From Enchytraeus crypticus (lineage: Eukaryota > Annelida > Clitellata > Enchytraeida > Enchytraeidae), in assembly GCA_905160935.1 (NCBI GenBank), contig CAJHZI010000197.1, positions 1,199,001 to 1,263,000 on the forward strand: a DNA stretch of 64,000 nt, written 5' to 3'. A program made the translations under genes and the position numbers. Positions 26,602-39,173 of the stretch are shown in pieces. Each line of letters starts with the position of its first letter. Positions within the stretch are counted from its first letter, which is position 1. The notes beneath the pieces are model-generated. The model did not search any database. It had not been told where the DNA came from and worked only from the letters and a program-made list of their open reading frames with translations.

Positions 26602-29600
26602 TATATAAACACCTGACTCCCAGAAATTCAACCCTGCTTTAGCCACTTTTAAGCTAAACAAGTGCTAGAAAAAAAATTGATTTTTAAATAATAATTTTAT
26701 ATACATATCTCCTGTTTAGAATATGAGACTTGAAACACAGTTTGAATTTTAGTGAATATTTAGAATGCTAATCGGATTTATTCAATTGTTATCATTTAGA
26801 CCTACTGAAATGAAATACCGACATTCTTAATAAACTAGAATTAGAAAGAAGCTTTTGAAAGCAAAATACTGAGATCAAAATAATATTACTGTAGACAAAT
26901 CAGTTAACTGAACCAAGTTTAAAATAAATATTGCATTTTAGAAAACAAACTGATTAACACAGGCTTAACATTAGTCAAGAACCATCAGAAATTATAGTTG
27001 TCTTCAGGTCTGATAAATAGATGGCAGGCTTGAATATGTATTGTACATTGTACTTGTATATTGTATTGTATTGAATATGTATATGATAATTGCCTATAAT
27101 TATTGACGTTCCAGGATTAATTGTCTATATAAATACAATTAGCAAAATTAAAATGATTAAAGAATCATTATTATACATGTAACAATTGATTAAATACATG
27201 ATAATACTGACAATTTATTAAATGAATGCCTGGATATATAGCCTACAATGTAGCTATTTCAAGACCTTTGCAAACTATCAGCGCTGTACGGTACTCGCAG
27301 TGAAAGCTTTCTCCTGGTACTATGGAGAGTAAATATTGATTCTTGAGGCGCTTATGCACGGACGCTTGTGATTTAAAGACGGACGAGATTGCTGCAAAGT
27401 CGTTCACAGAATATCAAGCGGACATCAAATCCTTTCCTGCTTTCAGATAATACAGCACAAAGAATTCTCTAAGAATTTACTTTGTCGTAAATGTTTAGAA
27501 AATATGCATGATTACTAAGTAATTGTCAAATATTTAAACAGCACGCAGTTTTTAAATTACTCTTCATATTCAGTATTCATCGTATTTGTTTTGTATTATA
27601 TAGATCAACATTCAGAAGCATTCTTAAAATTTATTTTATCCATACTGCAATCATTTGATTTTTAACTTATCAAAAACCTTATATTAGACTCTGTTGATTA
27701 AGATTGTCGTACATGAAGCTATAATTTTATGACATTTAATTTTTTCCATAGCTTATTACAGTGCACTATTACACCGCTTTAAAGTTTAAATAAAGTACAA
27801 GGAGAACACATTATTGACTATTTATCAAAAAGCTGTAGATTTAACTTTAGCGTCTGTTGTCGTCGTCTGTTGTCGTGCTGCAGCTTCAGACAAGCTCAGG
27901 GTAGGATTTGAAGTTGGAACCGATACCTCTCTATTAGAGGAAAGTCTACCTATCTGTCAGATAAAAAATGCTAATTGTAGCAATTGAAGGGATTGCAAAG
28001 CTCTTTTCTAAACCGATTGGCATTCTATTGAACACTACAATTTATTTAAAAAGTGGGCTACAAATTATGATCAGTGAGTACCATGTGCATGTACATTTGA
28101 TCGTTATTGGTATATTTTGAGCATTGATATGTTTGAAAAGATCCCGAGAAGGCAATGGTAATCCATCTTATTAAAAAGCTTTCTCAAACATTATATAACA
28201 TAATATGTCTTTATTTTAATAGGAATTTTAATTACTATCCCAAATTTGATTTCTTAGATCAAGTTTCTGATTTTTGTGTCACTTAATGGCAATCAAAAGG
28301 AATATTGAATTAGTCGTATTTTAGGTAATATGCACATTGTATCCTTTATTTCTTTAACAAATTGTATTTTACAACACTGGTATCCTTTGACTTATACTGA
28401 TTTATTTTTACAACACACTTATGTGCTGTAAACACAAATCAGTATTAGTCAAAGAATTTTATTTAAGAACACTGATATTCTTTGACTAATACTGATTTAT
28501 TTTTACAACACACAAATCACTGTAAGTCAAAGAATATCAGTGTTGTTAAACACAATTTTTTAAAGAATTAAAGGATACAAGAGTGCATATTACTTAAAGT
28601 ACGACTAATTCAATATTCCTTTTGATTGCTATATAGCTTATCACGCTATGTACAAACCTTGAAGTTAATGGTTGAGATTTTCTCTATCCTATTTTATTTT
28701 CGCTTTTGTTTCATAATATTATCTCTCTATTGTTCTTCTAAAAACAAATCCACGTAAAAATTTATGATAAAGGGCTGTTGTTCAACAAAGTGCCTTCCAT
28801 AATTCAACAGTTGATATTACCACAAAGACAATGAAATTGACATTCATTAATGTAAGCTCTAAGACATTAGCTATTGATATTACTTGCAACTTCCTTGTCT
28901 TTATCTATTCTTGCTTAGTCCACCGTTACGATGCAGCTGGTATACCTTTATTTTAGTCTATTGCAGTTCGGCCCCGTTATAAGACAAGTAAAGTTTATAT
29001 TCTTTTCTTAGACTAATCACGATGTTTGGGTGAATTGTCCAACTACAGACTAAAATCAGTTGGTGTGAATAGCCATAGTAACGACGTTTAGCAGAAATCC
29101 GCAGATTTAAAAAGGAGGGAGACCCTGATAAGCAAGGTGCCCATCTAAAGTTATTGAACGTCTTCTCTTGCATTGCAATATTTAATATTTAAAATTCTGG
29201 CATTCAGAATTGAAGTTTTAATTAATGTTCTACTTGTTAATATATACTGAAACAAAACTGGACGGCCATAGTAATAACCATGAGAGAATAACATTGGAGA
29301 GTACTTAACAAGTCCGCTATGACGATTGTTTCTAACACGCGAAGATTAACATGTGCATTAATTTCTACAGCTTTACTTGGAAATCAATCTCCGACGCACA
29401 ATAATTCTAAACAGGGGAGTGATTCGATGCCATTAGTTACCGGGTTTTACGATCGCTCAATTCATTTTTTATTCATTGCTTCACTCGCATATAGAACAGC
29501 AATTACACGGACGACGTCGAATCCTGTTTACTTTTCAGTCCTGACTTGATCTTTTCACATGTATTGGTAACTTGTCTGTGACGATATCATCGCTAAACTA

Positions 29601-32600
29601 ATGTCTTCAATGTATGGTTCACAAGATCAGAAAAATCAGATACGTAGGAAAAATCATCTTTAAATAATATAAACGATTTTTTATATTGGTTAAATTCTGT
29701 TTGATATGATAATTACTTCCAATTTGAGTCTGGCAGCATCTTGTTATCTTGATTCAGTAAATGTAAATATTTCGAAAAATGATAATGACAGTTTCATCAG
29801 CTGTATCTGAGAGATTTTAACAATAAATACTATTTAAATAATGTTATTTAATGCTGACTGTATACTCTAATGTAACGGCTGTTGTGAATTTCACCTACGC
29901 AAATCGCTTTTTCATTCAGAAACTTCTATTCAAGCCTTATAGAAATAAGCTTCAGAGGATCCTGCATTTGCTTAAGCTGAAATTTAGGCTTATAGATCAG
30001 CGTCTCTAAAGTATGCTGACCTTAAAGTCTAGCAGCACGAGGTCGACGACAGAATCACTATCAAATGTAATATTGGCACAACCGGCGAGGCAGGAATTCG
30101 AACCTATGCCTTCGTTCTCGTCTACGAGAAAGCAAGTTGATATATACATGTTGAACTAAATGCGAATAAGGTCTTCCTCACCAGTGACAGCGGAAACTAA
30201 TAAGATATGTCGCATCTGTTGTTAGAGAAAACCGGAAGTAGGAAACGCCTTCCGTATTAGCAGTCCGTTCAATCTAGAGCGATGCATCACTGGGATTAGG
30301 TTCACGGATGAGCGACCTTGAGGACGGAAAGAAAATGAAAGAGTTCGTATGGCAGCGATACAAGACGTTTGATTTCCTATATTAGAGCTGGCAATAGAGT
30401 TGAGTGAACCAAAACCTTAAGCCTCCATTTTTTACAAGTAACGAGGTTTAATAGTAGTACTCTTATTTTAACACTCATTAAACGTAAATTGCTGAGAGAT
30501 AATCAATAAATTGAATCGCTAAAATGTGATAAAATTGGTAAAATAGCGAATAATGAAATATTCTAAAATTGCAGTTGAAGATTTATCGATACTAGGTTGT
30601 TGCCTATATAAAGATTACATAAACAGAATTTTCTAAAGAAAAATTTCTTAAGTGTAAAGTAAACATTAATAAATTGTTGCTTTTAGGAACAGACTTAAGC
30701 TATAGTAACTGTCACAAGACAAATGCTAATATTTGTATAAATACTGCCGACTAAATCGAAATTGTTGGGGAAATCAATAGGCCCACTTTTGTTCAAAATT
30801 TTCAGGTAGGGGTTTTATTTAATATCGATCGCAGAAATTAACGCTATAGTAAAAATGTTGAATGTTTTTGATTTTGGAGCCATTCCTATTCTGAAAATAG
30901 TTAAAGCCAAAGCCAAATCTAACGTCAGTTTCCTGCTCGAATATCATAGCCGTGACGGGGAGATGACTGGATTTTAACCTGCACCTACTGACCGGCTGTC
31001 GAACAACTAGCCAACAAGACACCGGTACATCCCAGGATAATTTCATCAAACATGATTTTAATAAAGAAAAATAGTCGAAGGTATAATTATTTCGGTTAAC
31101 TAGAGAGATTGATTTATGATATCAAACAGATTCATTTAATTTGAATTTTGTGTAATTTGTAATAATACTAGGCTTTCATGCTGCATTGCTTGCTCATATG
31201 TGTTCTTGTAGATTTAACTTGACTTCTGCTTTATATCATGTTTCCGTATCATGGTAATTTGGTTTGCTTGATTTATCTTTGTTTCTTTTTTTTGTCATTT
31301 GGTTTGATTTCTTCATATTGCGTGTATACTTAACATATTCACGTAATGATCACCTCGCTTCTTAAATTTCATAAGATAATTTTAAGGCTTTATATTTATT
31401 GTTCCTATAAGGTTCACTTGATTGTCTTTATCATATGTTCATCTTAGGTTCATTTAGTACATTGGAATGAGGACCTGTACTCGAGCTATGAAGAAGCCGC
31501 AAGGAGCGACGAGGGAATTCTCATACTGGCTGTGTTCGTCAAGGTGAGTAGAACAGTAAATTACAGAATATGGATTAAATAAAATGATGTGGAGTAAATT
31601 AAATTATATGGATTGTACAGACAACGGGCCTTTATGTCTAATTAAACTACTTAGACCCTTACCCGCTGTTTATATGTGTATGAGTCTGCCCTTTTGCAGA
31701 CTCTGTTTGAGTTATTTATTCATCTCTGCTTTATGTCTTTTAGTTGGGAACTTATGAGAGAGGTATGTTGAATCAAATGTGGACCCACCTTGGGGTGGTA
31801 ATCCTAAATAGTGCTTGACACTGATAGACTGATTCTAAGGGTACTACTAATTGTTACTTAGCGCCTCTTGTATCGTGATCGTAGGAGAGACTAATTACTT
31901 GCAGACGGCTAAGTGTGGCGAGCTGTATGTCAGCATGGAACCCCTGGGGCTAGGTAGCGCTTGATTGATTCTATGTGTGAAGCAGTGGATTAAATGAAAT
32001 GATATAGAGTAAATTACATTATGGATTAAAAAATGATGTGGAGTAAATTACATGTATATGTATGTCTTAAACTAAATGATCTGGAGTAAATTATAAATGA
32101 TTTATTTTGATACTTTCGTCAGGCGGTTAACATGACGACAAAATAATTATCAGTTGTCATTGATTATGTTCTATTGAATTTGTAAAAATTCTTCGTATTA
32201 TCTTGAATGATTTAAACTGGTTAATTCAAAGGTATCCATAGTCAGCATTGGATGAATCGATTGCAGCATGTAATTCCACATGGTCTTAAACCAAATGACT
32301 TTTATGATTATTCCTATTTGATAAAGTAACTGCTGCTCACATATCTTTGATTTAGGCCTTGATGCTGATCTCCTTAGCCATCTGACAGTCAATAGGTTAA
32401 ATCTATAGGAAGTGGCATAGAAAATGTGTTTCTCTAACAAGTTCTTAAACGTTAGGCTTGGGTCCAAGGATGACGTTTTCGGAAAACGTTCAATGAATCC
32501 ATTTCTGGAAATGGACTATAAATAGACATTTTCAAATTAAGAAAAGCAGCTCGACTGAGATTGATATCTTGAAGAGAAGCCAACTCGCATCATCAGTCAA

Positions 32601-33435
32601 GAAATGTAACATATCTTTGAAAAATGAATAAAATGATTATTTTTCGTGACATGCGAAACTATGATATATATATACTTTCATGTGTAATTTTATTATTAAT
32701 CTTCCAAAAGTAGTCTTTATATCTAGACTATTGATTTTATTTATACTTCTGGACGTTGCAAATTATGTTATTTTAATGGCCCCTATATCCAACAAATCCT
32801 AAGCTGGGCAGTGGGCATACTTTGCGAGAGATGCGTTAATGTAATTCAGGCCTTAGCTCCTGTTATAGCATTAAAAATTAAAAATTAAAAATCGTTAAAT
32901 TATATAGACCGTTGTTAAAATTAATTAATAAACTATGGTAATTAACAAAATCAATGTATTTTGATGGATAGCATACATTTCCAAGACTAGTGTAGACTAA
33001 TTTTTATGCAAATGAATGTAGTTTAAATCTCAACAGTTTGGTGATATTTTATATTGATTTAATAAGAAGATATCAGGAAACTAGAGGCATGGGAAACGTG
33101 GTTATGGAGAAGGACGGAAAGATTAGTTGGACTGACAAAATTGCAAAAGAAGTTCCTAAAAGAGTCGGCACAGATACACAGTTACTAAATGTGATAAGAA
33201 ATAGAAAGAAATGCTGGATAGGACATATTATAAGGGTGGATGGTTTGCTAAAGGATGTAATAGAAGGAAAAATGCAAGGGAGAAGAGTTAATTAGAGGTT
33301 GACCGAGACATGGGATGCTGGATGATCTGATACATATTCATTTACATTCAGATGAAAAGTAAGGCTGAGGATAGAATTGTTTGGAAGAGTTATATTCCAT
33401 GGATCAGCCGTTAGCCAGCACACTAGAAGAAGATT

Positions 33436-33467
<32 letters not shown>

Positions 33468-33581
33468 CATATACTAATATATATATATATGCATGCATAT
33501 CATAAATAAATATATATATAATAAATATATATATATAATATATAATAAATATTTTTATAATAAATAATATATATATACATG

Positions 33582-33636
<55 letters not shown>

Positions 33637-33703
33637 AAATACTAATATATATATATATTATAAATAATATATATTTATAATAAATAATATATATATATAC
33701 ATG

Positions 33704-33750
<47 letters not shown>

Positions 33751-33758
33751 AAATACTA

Positions 33759-33792
<34 letters not shown>

Positions 33793-33814
33793 ATATATAT
33801 TATATATATTCATT

Positions 33815-33858
<44 letters not shown>

Positions 33859-34107
33859 CTCTAAATTATAGAACATCAAATAATGAAATGAAACTAGGTA
33901 TGGGAAATAAATATACTTTAATTAAACAACATAATAAAGATATAAAACAAATGAACACTAGATATAACCTAGCACAGAGTGATGTCTATGATCTTGCCTA
34001 GGACCGGTATCAGTGGAGACAGAAGGTAAAAGAGGCTGCTCTGGTGTCCACAAAGTGACGTTACGCTGAGTAAAAAAGAAGAAGATGTATATATATATAT
34101 AAATACA

Positions 34108-34156
<49 letters not shown>

Positions 34157-37128
34157 GATAATATATAGCGAGACTTGAAGTGCATAGGGATATTTATGTA
34201 ATCAGTGCATGGTGGTACGGTGGTGTATGCATACTCGCGTCTCTCGTCTATCATACTTGAGAGTCTAGAGGCTCAAGATTTAGAGTTATGATCTAATGAA
34301 TTTCCCGTGAGAGTAAAAGCGGACGAGGTGCCGGTCAGAGGTTCTAGTGCAGAAGGTAAATGGACTGAGGCAACATCATCGCGTTATCAATGATAACAGA
34401 GCGTCAGATGACCGTGATGTGGTGCAGTGATTGAGTTAGGCGAAGACTAGTTAAATATTCATGACATAACTGACTGCTGCGTCTAATTAAATTTAAAATA
34501 ATAATGATGGATGATGATGATGATGTTGACAAAGCGTCAGAAATTTGACATACAGGTCGTGGATGTAATCCAATAGAACGATGAGTAACGCCTACATCAA
34601 TAATTTGTCTCAGTAAGCCATTATCTTTAAATGGCAAATTAAATAAAATTGTCTAAAGCTATAAACTGTAGGCCTTCATTAAAATTTATTTGTGATCACT
34701 GTGTGTAGTATATGCGTCCTTGTTTTGATGTACTTTTTAAAATTAAATAATGCCCAATATTTGCAACAAAGTGTATTATGAAATTGCAGTCTTTAAATTC
34801 AAATCAATTGCTTTCATATTTTGTTGAGAAAAAAGTCAATATTTTGCTGGTTTTCAACAATTCACTTCTTCATTCACTGCTAATCTACTAAGAATTATTG
34901 CTACTCGTTATGAACAGAAGACTAGAAACTCTCGCCGAGATCAATAGTTAGTCAGAATAATATCAATTTTAAATTATGGCTCAATTATTAATTTAATTTA
35001 TAATATATAATTCTATAAAATCCGTTGTGAAACTAAGAACTGTTTTTAAAGCTCCTATACTAAATGAAGTTTTAAATATGTAAAAAGAATGGCTGCATAG
35101 ACTGTTCAGTCTGAAGAAGCTTTTGACAACAGTCAATATGACATTGTTCTCTTTGTTCCATCCGGTGCGCACGAGTTGCTACAATGCATAAATTCTTTGT
35201 ATAGCCTTCATATATAATAGGCGTGTACATTCGTGTTTTTGATTTCTAAATCACAAGTTTGCACTGCTTCGTAGATTTTTTATTTATTGCATATAGGTTT
35301 GGTTATTTTTCTAAATAATGCCAATTACCTACTTCTCTTTTTCTGTCCACGTGGATAATATAATTAGCAGTTGCTCTTCTAATCTTTTTGCCATTCGCAC
35401 TCTAAAATCAAAAGGTCTTAATTTTGACCTAACTGTCACTGTCTTTAAATCTATTGTACTCTCCAAGTTAACATATGCATCGCAATTTTGGTGGGGTTAT
35501 GTTAGTTCCTCCGAGAGTGAACGCCTTGAAGCCTTCCTCAGGAAGGCTACAAGATGTAACTTCTATGATGGAGTATGATCTTTTGCGGATATCGCTGCCG
35601 ATGCAGATGAGAAATTGTTTAACGCTATCATCAGTAACAAACAGCATGTCCTGCACCGGCTTCTTCCGCCGCTTAAAGATAATGTTAACTTTAAGCTCAG
35701 GGAGAGGGCTCACCCTTTCTCTTTACCATCTAAGCGCACACCTTTGATGGATAAGAACTTTATAATTAGAATGCTATATAAAGACTCTTATTAAGTTTTT
35801 TTTAAACAATGTCTGCTTATGTTTATTACTTTCTATATTGCCATTTGTGTGTGTGTACGTTTTCTGCGGTATGTCAGATTTCATGTAATAAACGAATATA
35901 ATATATACCACCGACTGGAGCCATTGGTGATATCGGCAAGATATCAGACATCGGATCAGTATGTGTGGGTTCAAATCCTGTGCTCGCCCGCCACTCATAT
36001 TGTTTTTGAGTGAAAATCGAGAGCTGAGGACTCGTATTAGGACTCGAATACGATTTCAAGTCGAATCCACTTGAAGTCTTGACATTTAGATATTTAGAGT
36101 GAAATAATTAGAAATGTATTTACATGTAGAATAGTAACCTAAATGTTTCTAACGCTAAATTTGTAGAGGTCATGAAATGCTATCAGTTGTTACGAAATTA
36201 CTAACAAAAAATAGAAAAAAGATAAAAAGCAGAAATATATAGACTCGAACTCGGACTTGAAAAATAGTTGTATCAAAATTTGATGAACTCGTTGGTTTCG
36301 CGTTAGGCTTCCTTGCATAGGCCTATAAGTAACATCATCTTATATTTCTCTTTTCCATTTCCTTTTAAACATCTTTATGCTTTCTATATTTCTATTTTGA
36401 AATATATTACTATTACATGTTTGTTGTGTTATTCTGTACCTTGTTTGCATTATCGGACCAGGTGGAGTTACATTTGATCAAATTAAAGCTGTCAATAAAG
36501 CTGTGTTTATTAAATTCTTTCATAATATTTAATTGGAACGTTAACTTATAATTTGATTGTTAACTAGGACTATTTATTGCATCGAGAGAATTTTGTGCTT
36601 AATTTAATTAACCAACGTCAATTGAAATACTTTTATTTTATTTAAAGGCTGCTATTGTACAATATACATGCGTGAATATCTACTTTTGTATCGGTGGAGA
36701 TAGACCATTTGAAGACCTCACTTATATTATATGGTTTATGGCCAGTATCACAACTTTCATTTGTTGTGCATGTATAGTTTATAGAAGAAATGTCAAATAG
36801 GTACTTGTGTATCAGAGAGTACTCTTAAACCTATGCCTAAATAACCCTGCATCCCTTTGCTTATTGCATAAACGATACATTATTTACCTGACGTTTAATA
36901 TGTAAGGTAAACTTAGATAAACTATGTATTTAAATGGAATATAAAACTGCTCAGAGCCTTCCCCCTTTAGCCAAATGCCTTCATTTTGCCCCCACTTTAA
37001 ATTTGACAAGTTGAGAACTGGTTGTTAATGTTGTTATGGAAAACTGTTTGAGCAACTGTGCGTATATGAATGTGGACATACATGTATACGTATATATTCG
37101 CGCATGTAAAGCAAATACTATACAATGG

Positions 37129-37180
<52 letters not shown>

Positions 37181-37318
37181 CTAGGCCTCTCACTTAATAT
37201 TTCACTGAATAGCTCATCCTAAACCTATATTTATATGTGTGTGTCTCTACGCTAAATTAAATGTATTTATATTGCATAAATATGTAGGTGTTTTTATTTG
37301 TTTGGTCGTGTCATGTTT

Positions 37319-37356
<38 letters not shown>

Positions 37357-39142
37357 AATTGTATGTGTGCATTCGTTCTATTTGATGTTTGAGTACGACG
37401 TTGAGAGCTCGAGGCTCATGACAGTTTTGTGAAGAATTGACAATATACGCGGACACCGGAATCTTTGAAACAACTTTGACTTGTTATGAATTCCAAACGC
37501 CACGTATTTGTCGGTGTTGTTTTATTAGATTTCTGAGACGAGAAGCAACGAAGCGTTGAATGACATGAGCGCTCTGCTGGAAGACATCCTCTACAGGGAG
37601 CAGAACGTTCCACTCGCCAGAGAATTTCCTGTCGAAGTTCTTCTTCCTGGTAAAAATAGAATTCATTTAAATAATTCTACTGTCTGATGCACTTAAGGCA
37701 TCCAATAGGATACACAGTATATTTAAGATGTCAAATACGCCTTGATGAAAAGCGATCACTAATATCTGTACGTGCTTCTTACTAAATCAAGATACATCAC
37801 TCACTGATGAAACTGGGTTTAACTCGCTTATCGTTAGCTTTATAGTAGACAAGTTTTCCTGTATCTTATTTTAACATAAATACTTTTGTGTCAAAAGTGT
37901 CCAGAATAGTTCGAACTGCTTACTATTAGATGAAATTAAAGGATCAGATTTGTCCTAAATTCAGAGACAGTACATCCTAATTATCCTTGACGATAGCCTT
38001 CAAGGTTAACAAGGATATAAAATTAAATAATTAATTGACTTAGTATATAATATATTAAGATTGGTCAAAAATTCAAAAATTTATAGTCAGAAGATAAAAC
38101 GGCAAGTATAGGCTACCTCAATCTAACTATGGATCCGCTGTATTGCATGAAGAGTGCACGCAATTTTACTTTTGCGGACAGATTATCCAGAGAGCCCGTC
38201 TACAACTTTCAATGACTGAATTAATTAGTTTATTTATTAATCACACATAAATCATTAAAAACATAAAATTTATCAAATGGAGATGAGAAATGCACAAAAG
38301 ATTTAACGGCATTTAGGCAACAGGTCATTGATGCGCATACATATTTCGGCTATAGATTAGTAAAAACATGTAAAAAGTTAGTCGAAAGGAGCTCAATTGC
38401 TAGAATTAGTAAAATTAAATTAGTGAACTTCTTATCTAAACTTTTCTGCTTAGCTTAATGTCCGATGATAATATTAATGACACATGCGTAGATGACATAG
38501 ATAAATACTGGACGTACGAGGGGTCCTTCTGTACACCTCCATGCTACGAGACAGTTACTTGGGCTGTGTTTGAAGAACCTATCTACGTTAGCAGCAAAGT
38601 TGTAAGCACTTTCGCTGTTTGTTTTAATCAAATTATCCTTCAATCCTACTTCTTCATCCTTAAATTGCCCTTTTGAAATTTATAGATTATTCTATGCTTC
38701 GTAGCTTTAGGACTCCTCACCTGTGAATTATAAATGTCTGAATTAATGAAATACTGAATTTATCACATCAATCATTAACAATTTCTTTAAAAAATAGAAG
38801 TGCTACGAACGCAGACAGCATTAAAGCACTGGAGTATAATGGACAGGCGCTGCCACAGAAAGACTTTTTCGAGTTGGTCGCCTGTAATAGCGCTCGTTCT
38901 CCTGCCTAATTCGTTTATGAAGTCAGACGCGGCAGAGATGATGGGGCCCAATGTCTCAAAAGCAATTGGCAGGAAGATATAGCTGCTAGAGACTGCGGCA
39001 TATTTAATCGACTTCCTATTGGCAGCGGCTTCAGCAGCTGAGCCAGCAGCAGAGCATGAAAAGCTGAGATTGCTTGCTGAGAATGTGTCCGTCACAGTGA
39101 CATCCCAGCTGATACACTTGCCTTCAGCCCAAGGAATTTGTG

Positions 39143-39173
<31 letters not shown>

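Larger units (their letters stand above)
26459..31447. other. carbonic anhydrase intron 3
   Basis: Contains paired AT arrays (26497-26600), a foldback element (28291-28627), a family S SINE (30893-31030) and a tRNA-like B box on the minus strand near 30090-30115. Nothing recognised elsewhere. Confidence 0.5.
31544..37528. other. carbonic anhydrase intron 4
   Basis: Holds a 35-40 bp imperfect repeat (31565-32095), a decayed LINE A copy, a large AT-rich block, a LINE D fragment, a family S SINE and GT/AT microsatellites. A GC-richer stretch at 33950-34640 is unexplained. Confidence 0.5.

Noticed and set aside
38800..38982. Plus-strand frame after exon 6 as the next carbonic anhydrase exon
   Set aside because: It lacks the QP..R.V ending, phase 0 continuation hits a stop, and the minus strand explains the block as a retroelement; 39742-40026 fits far better.
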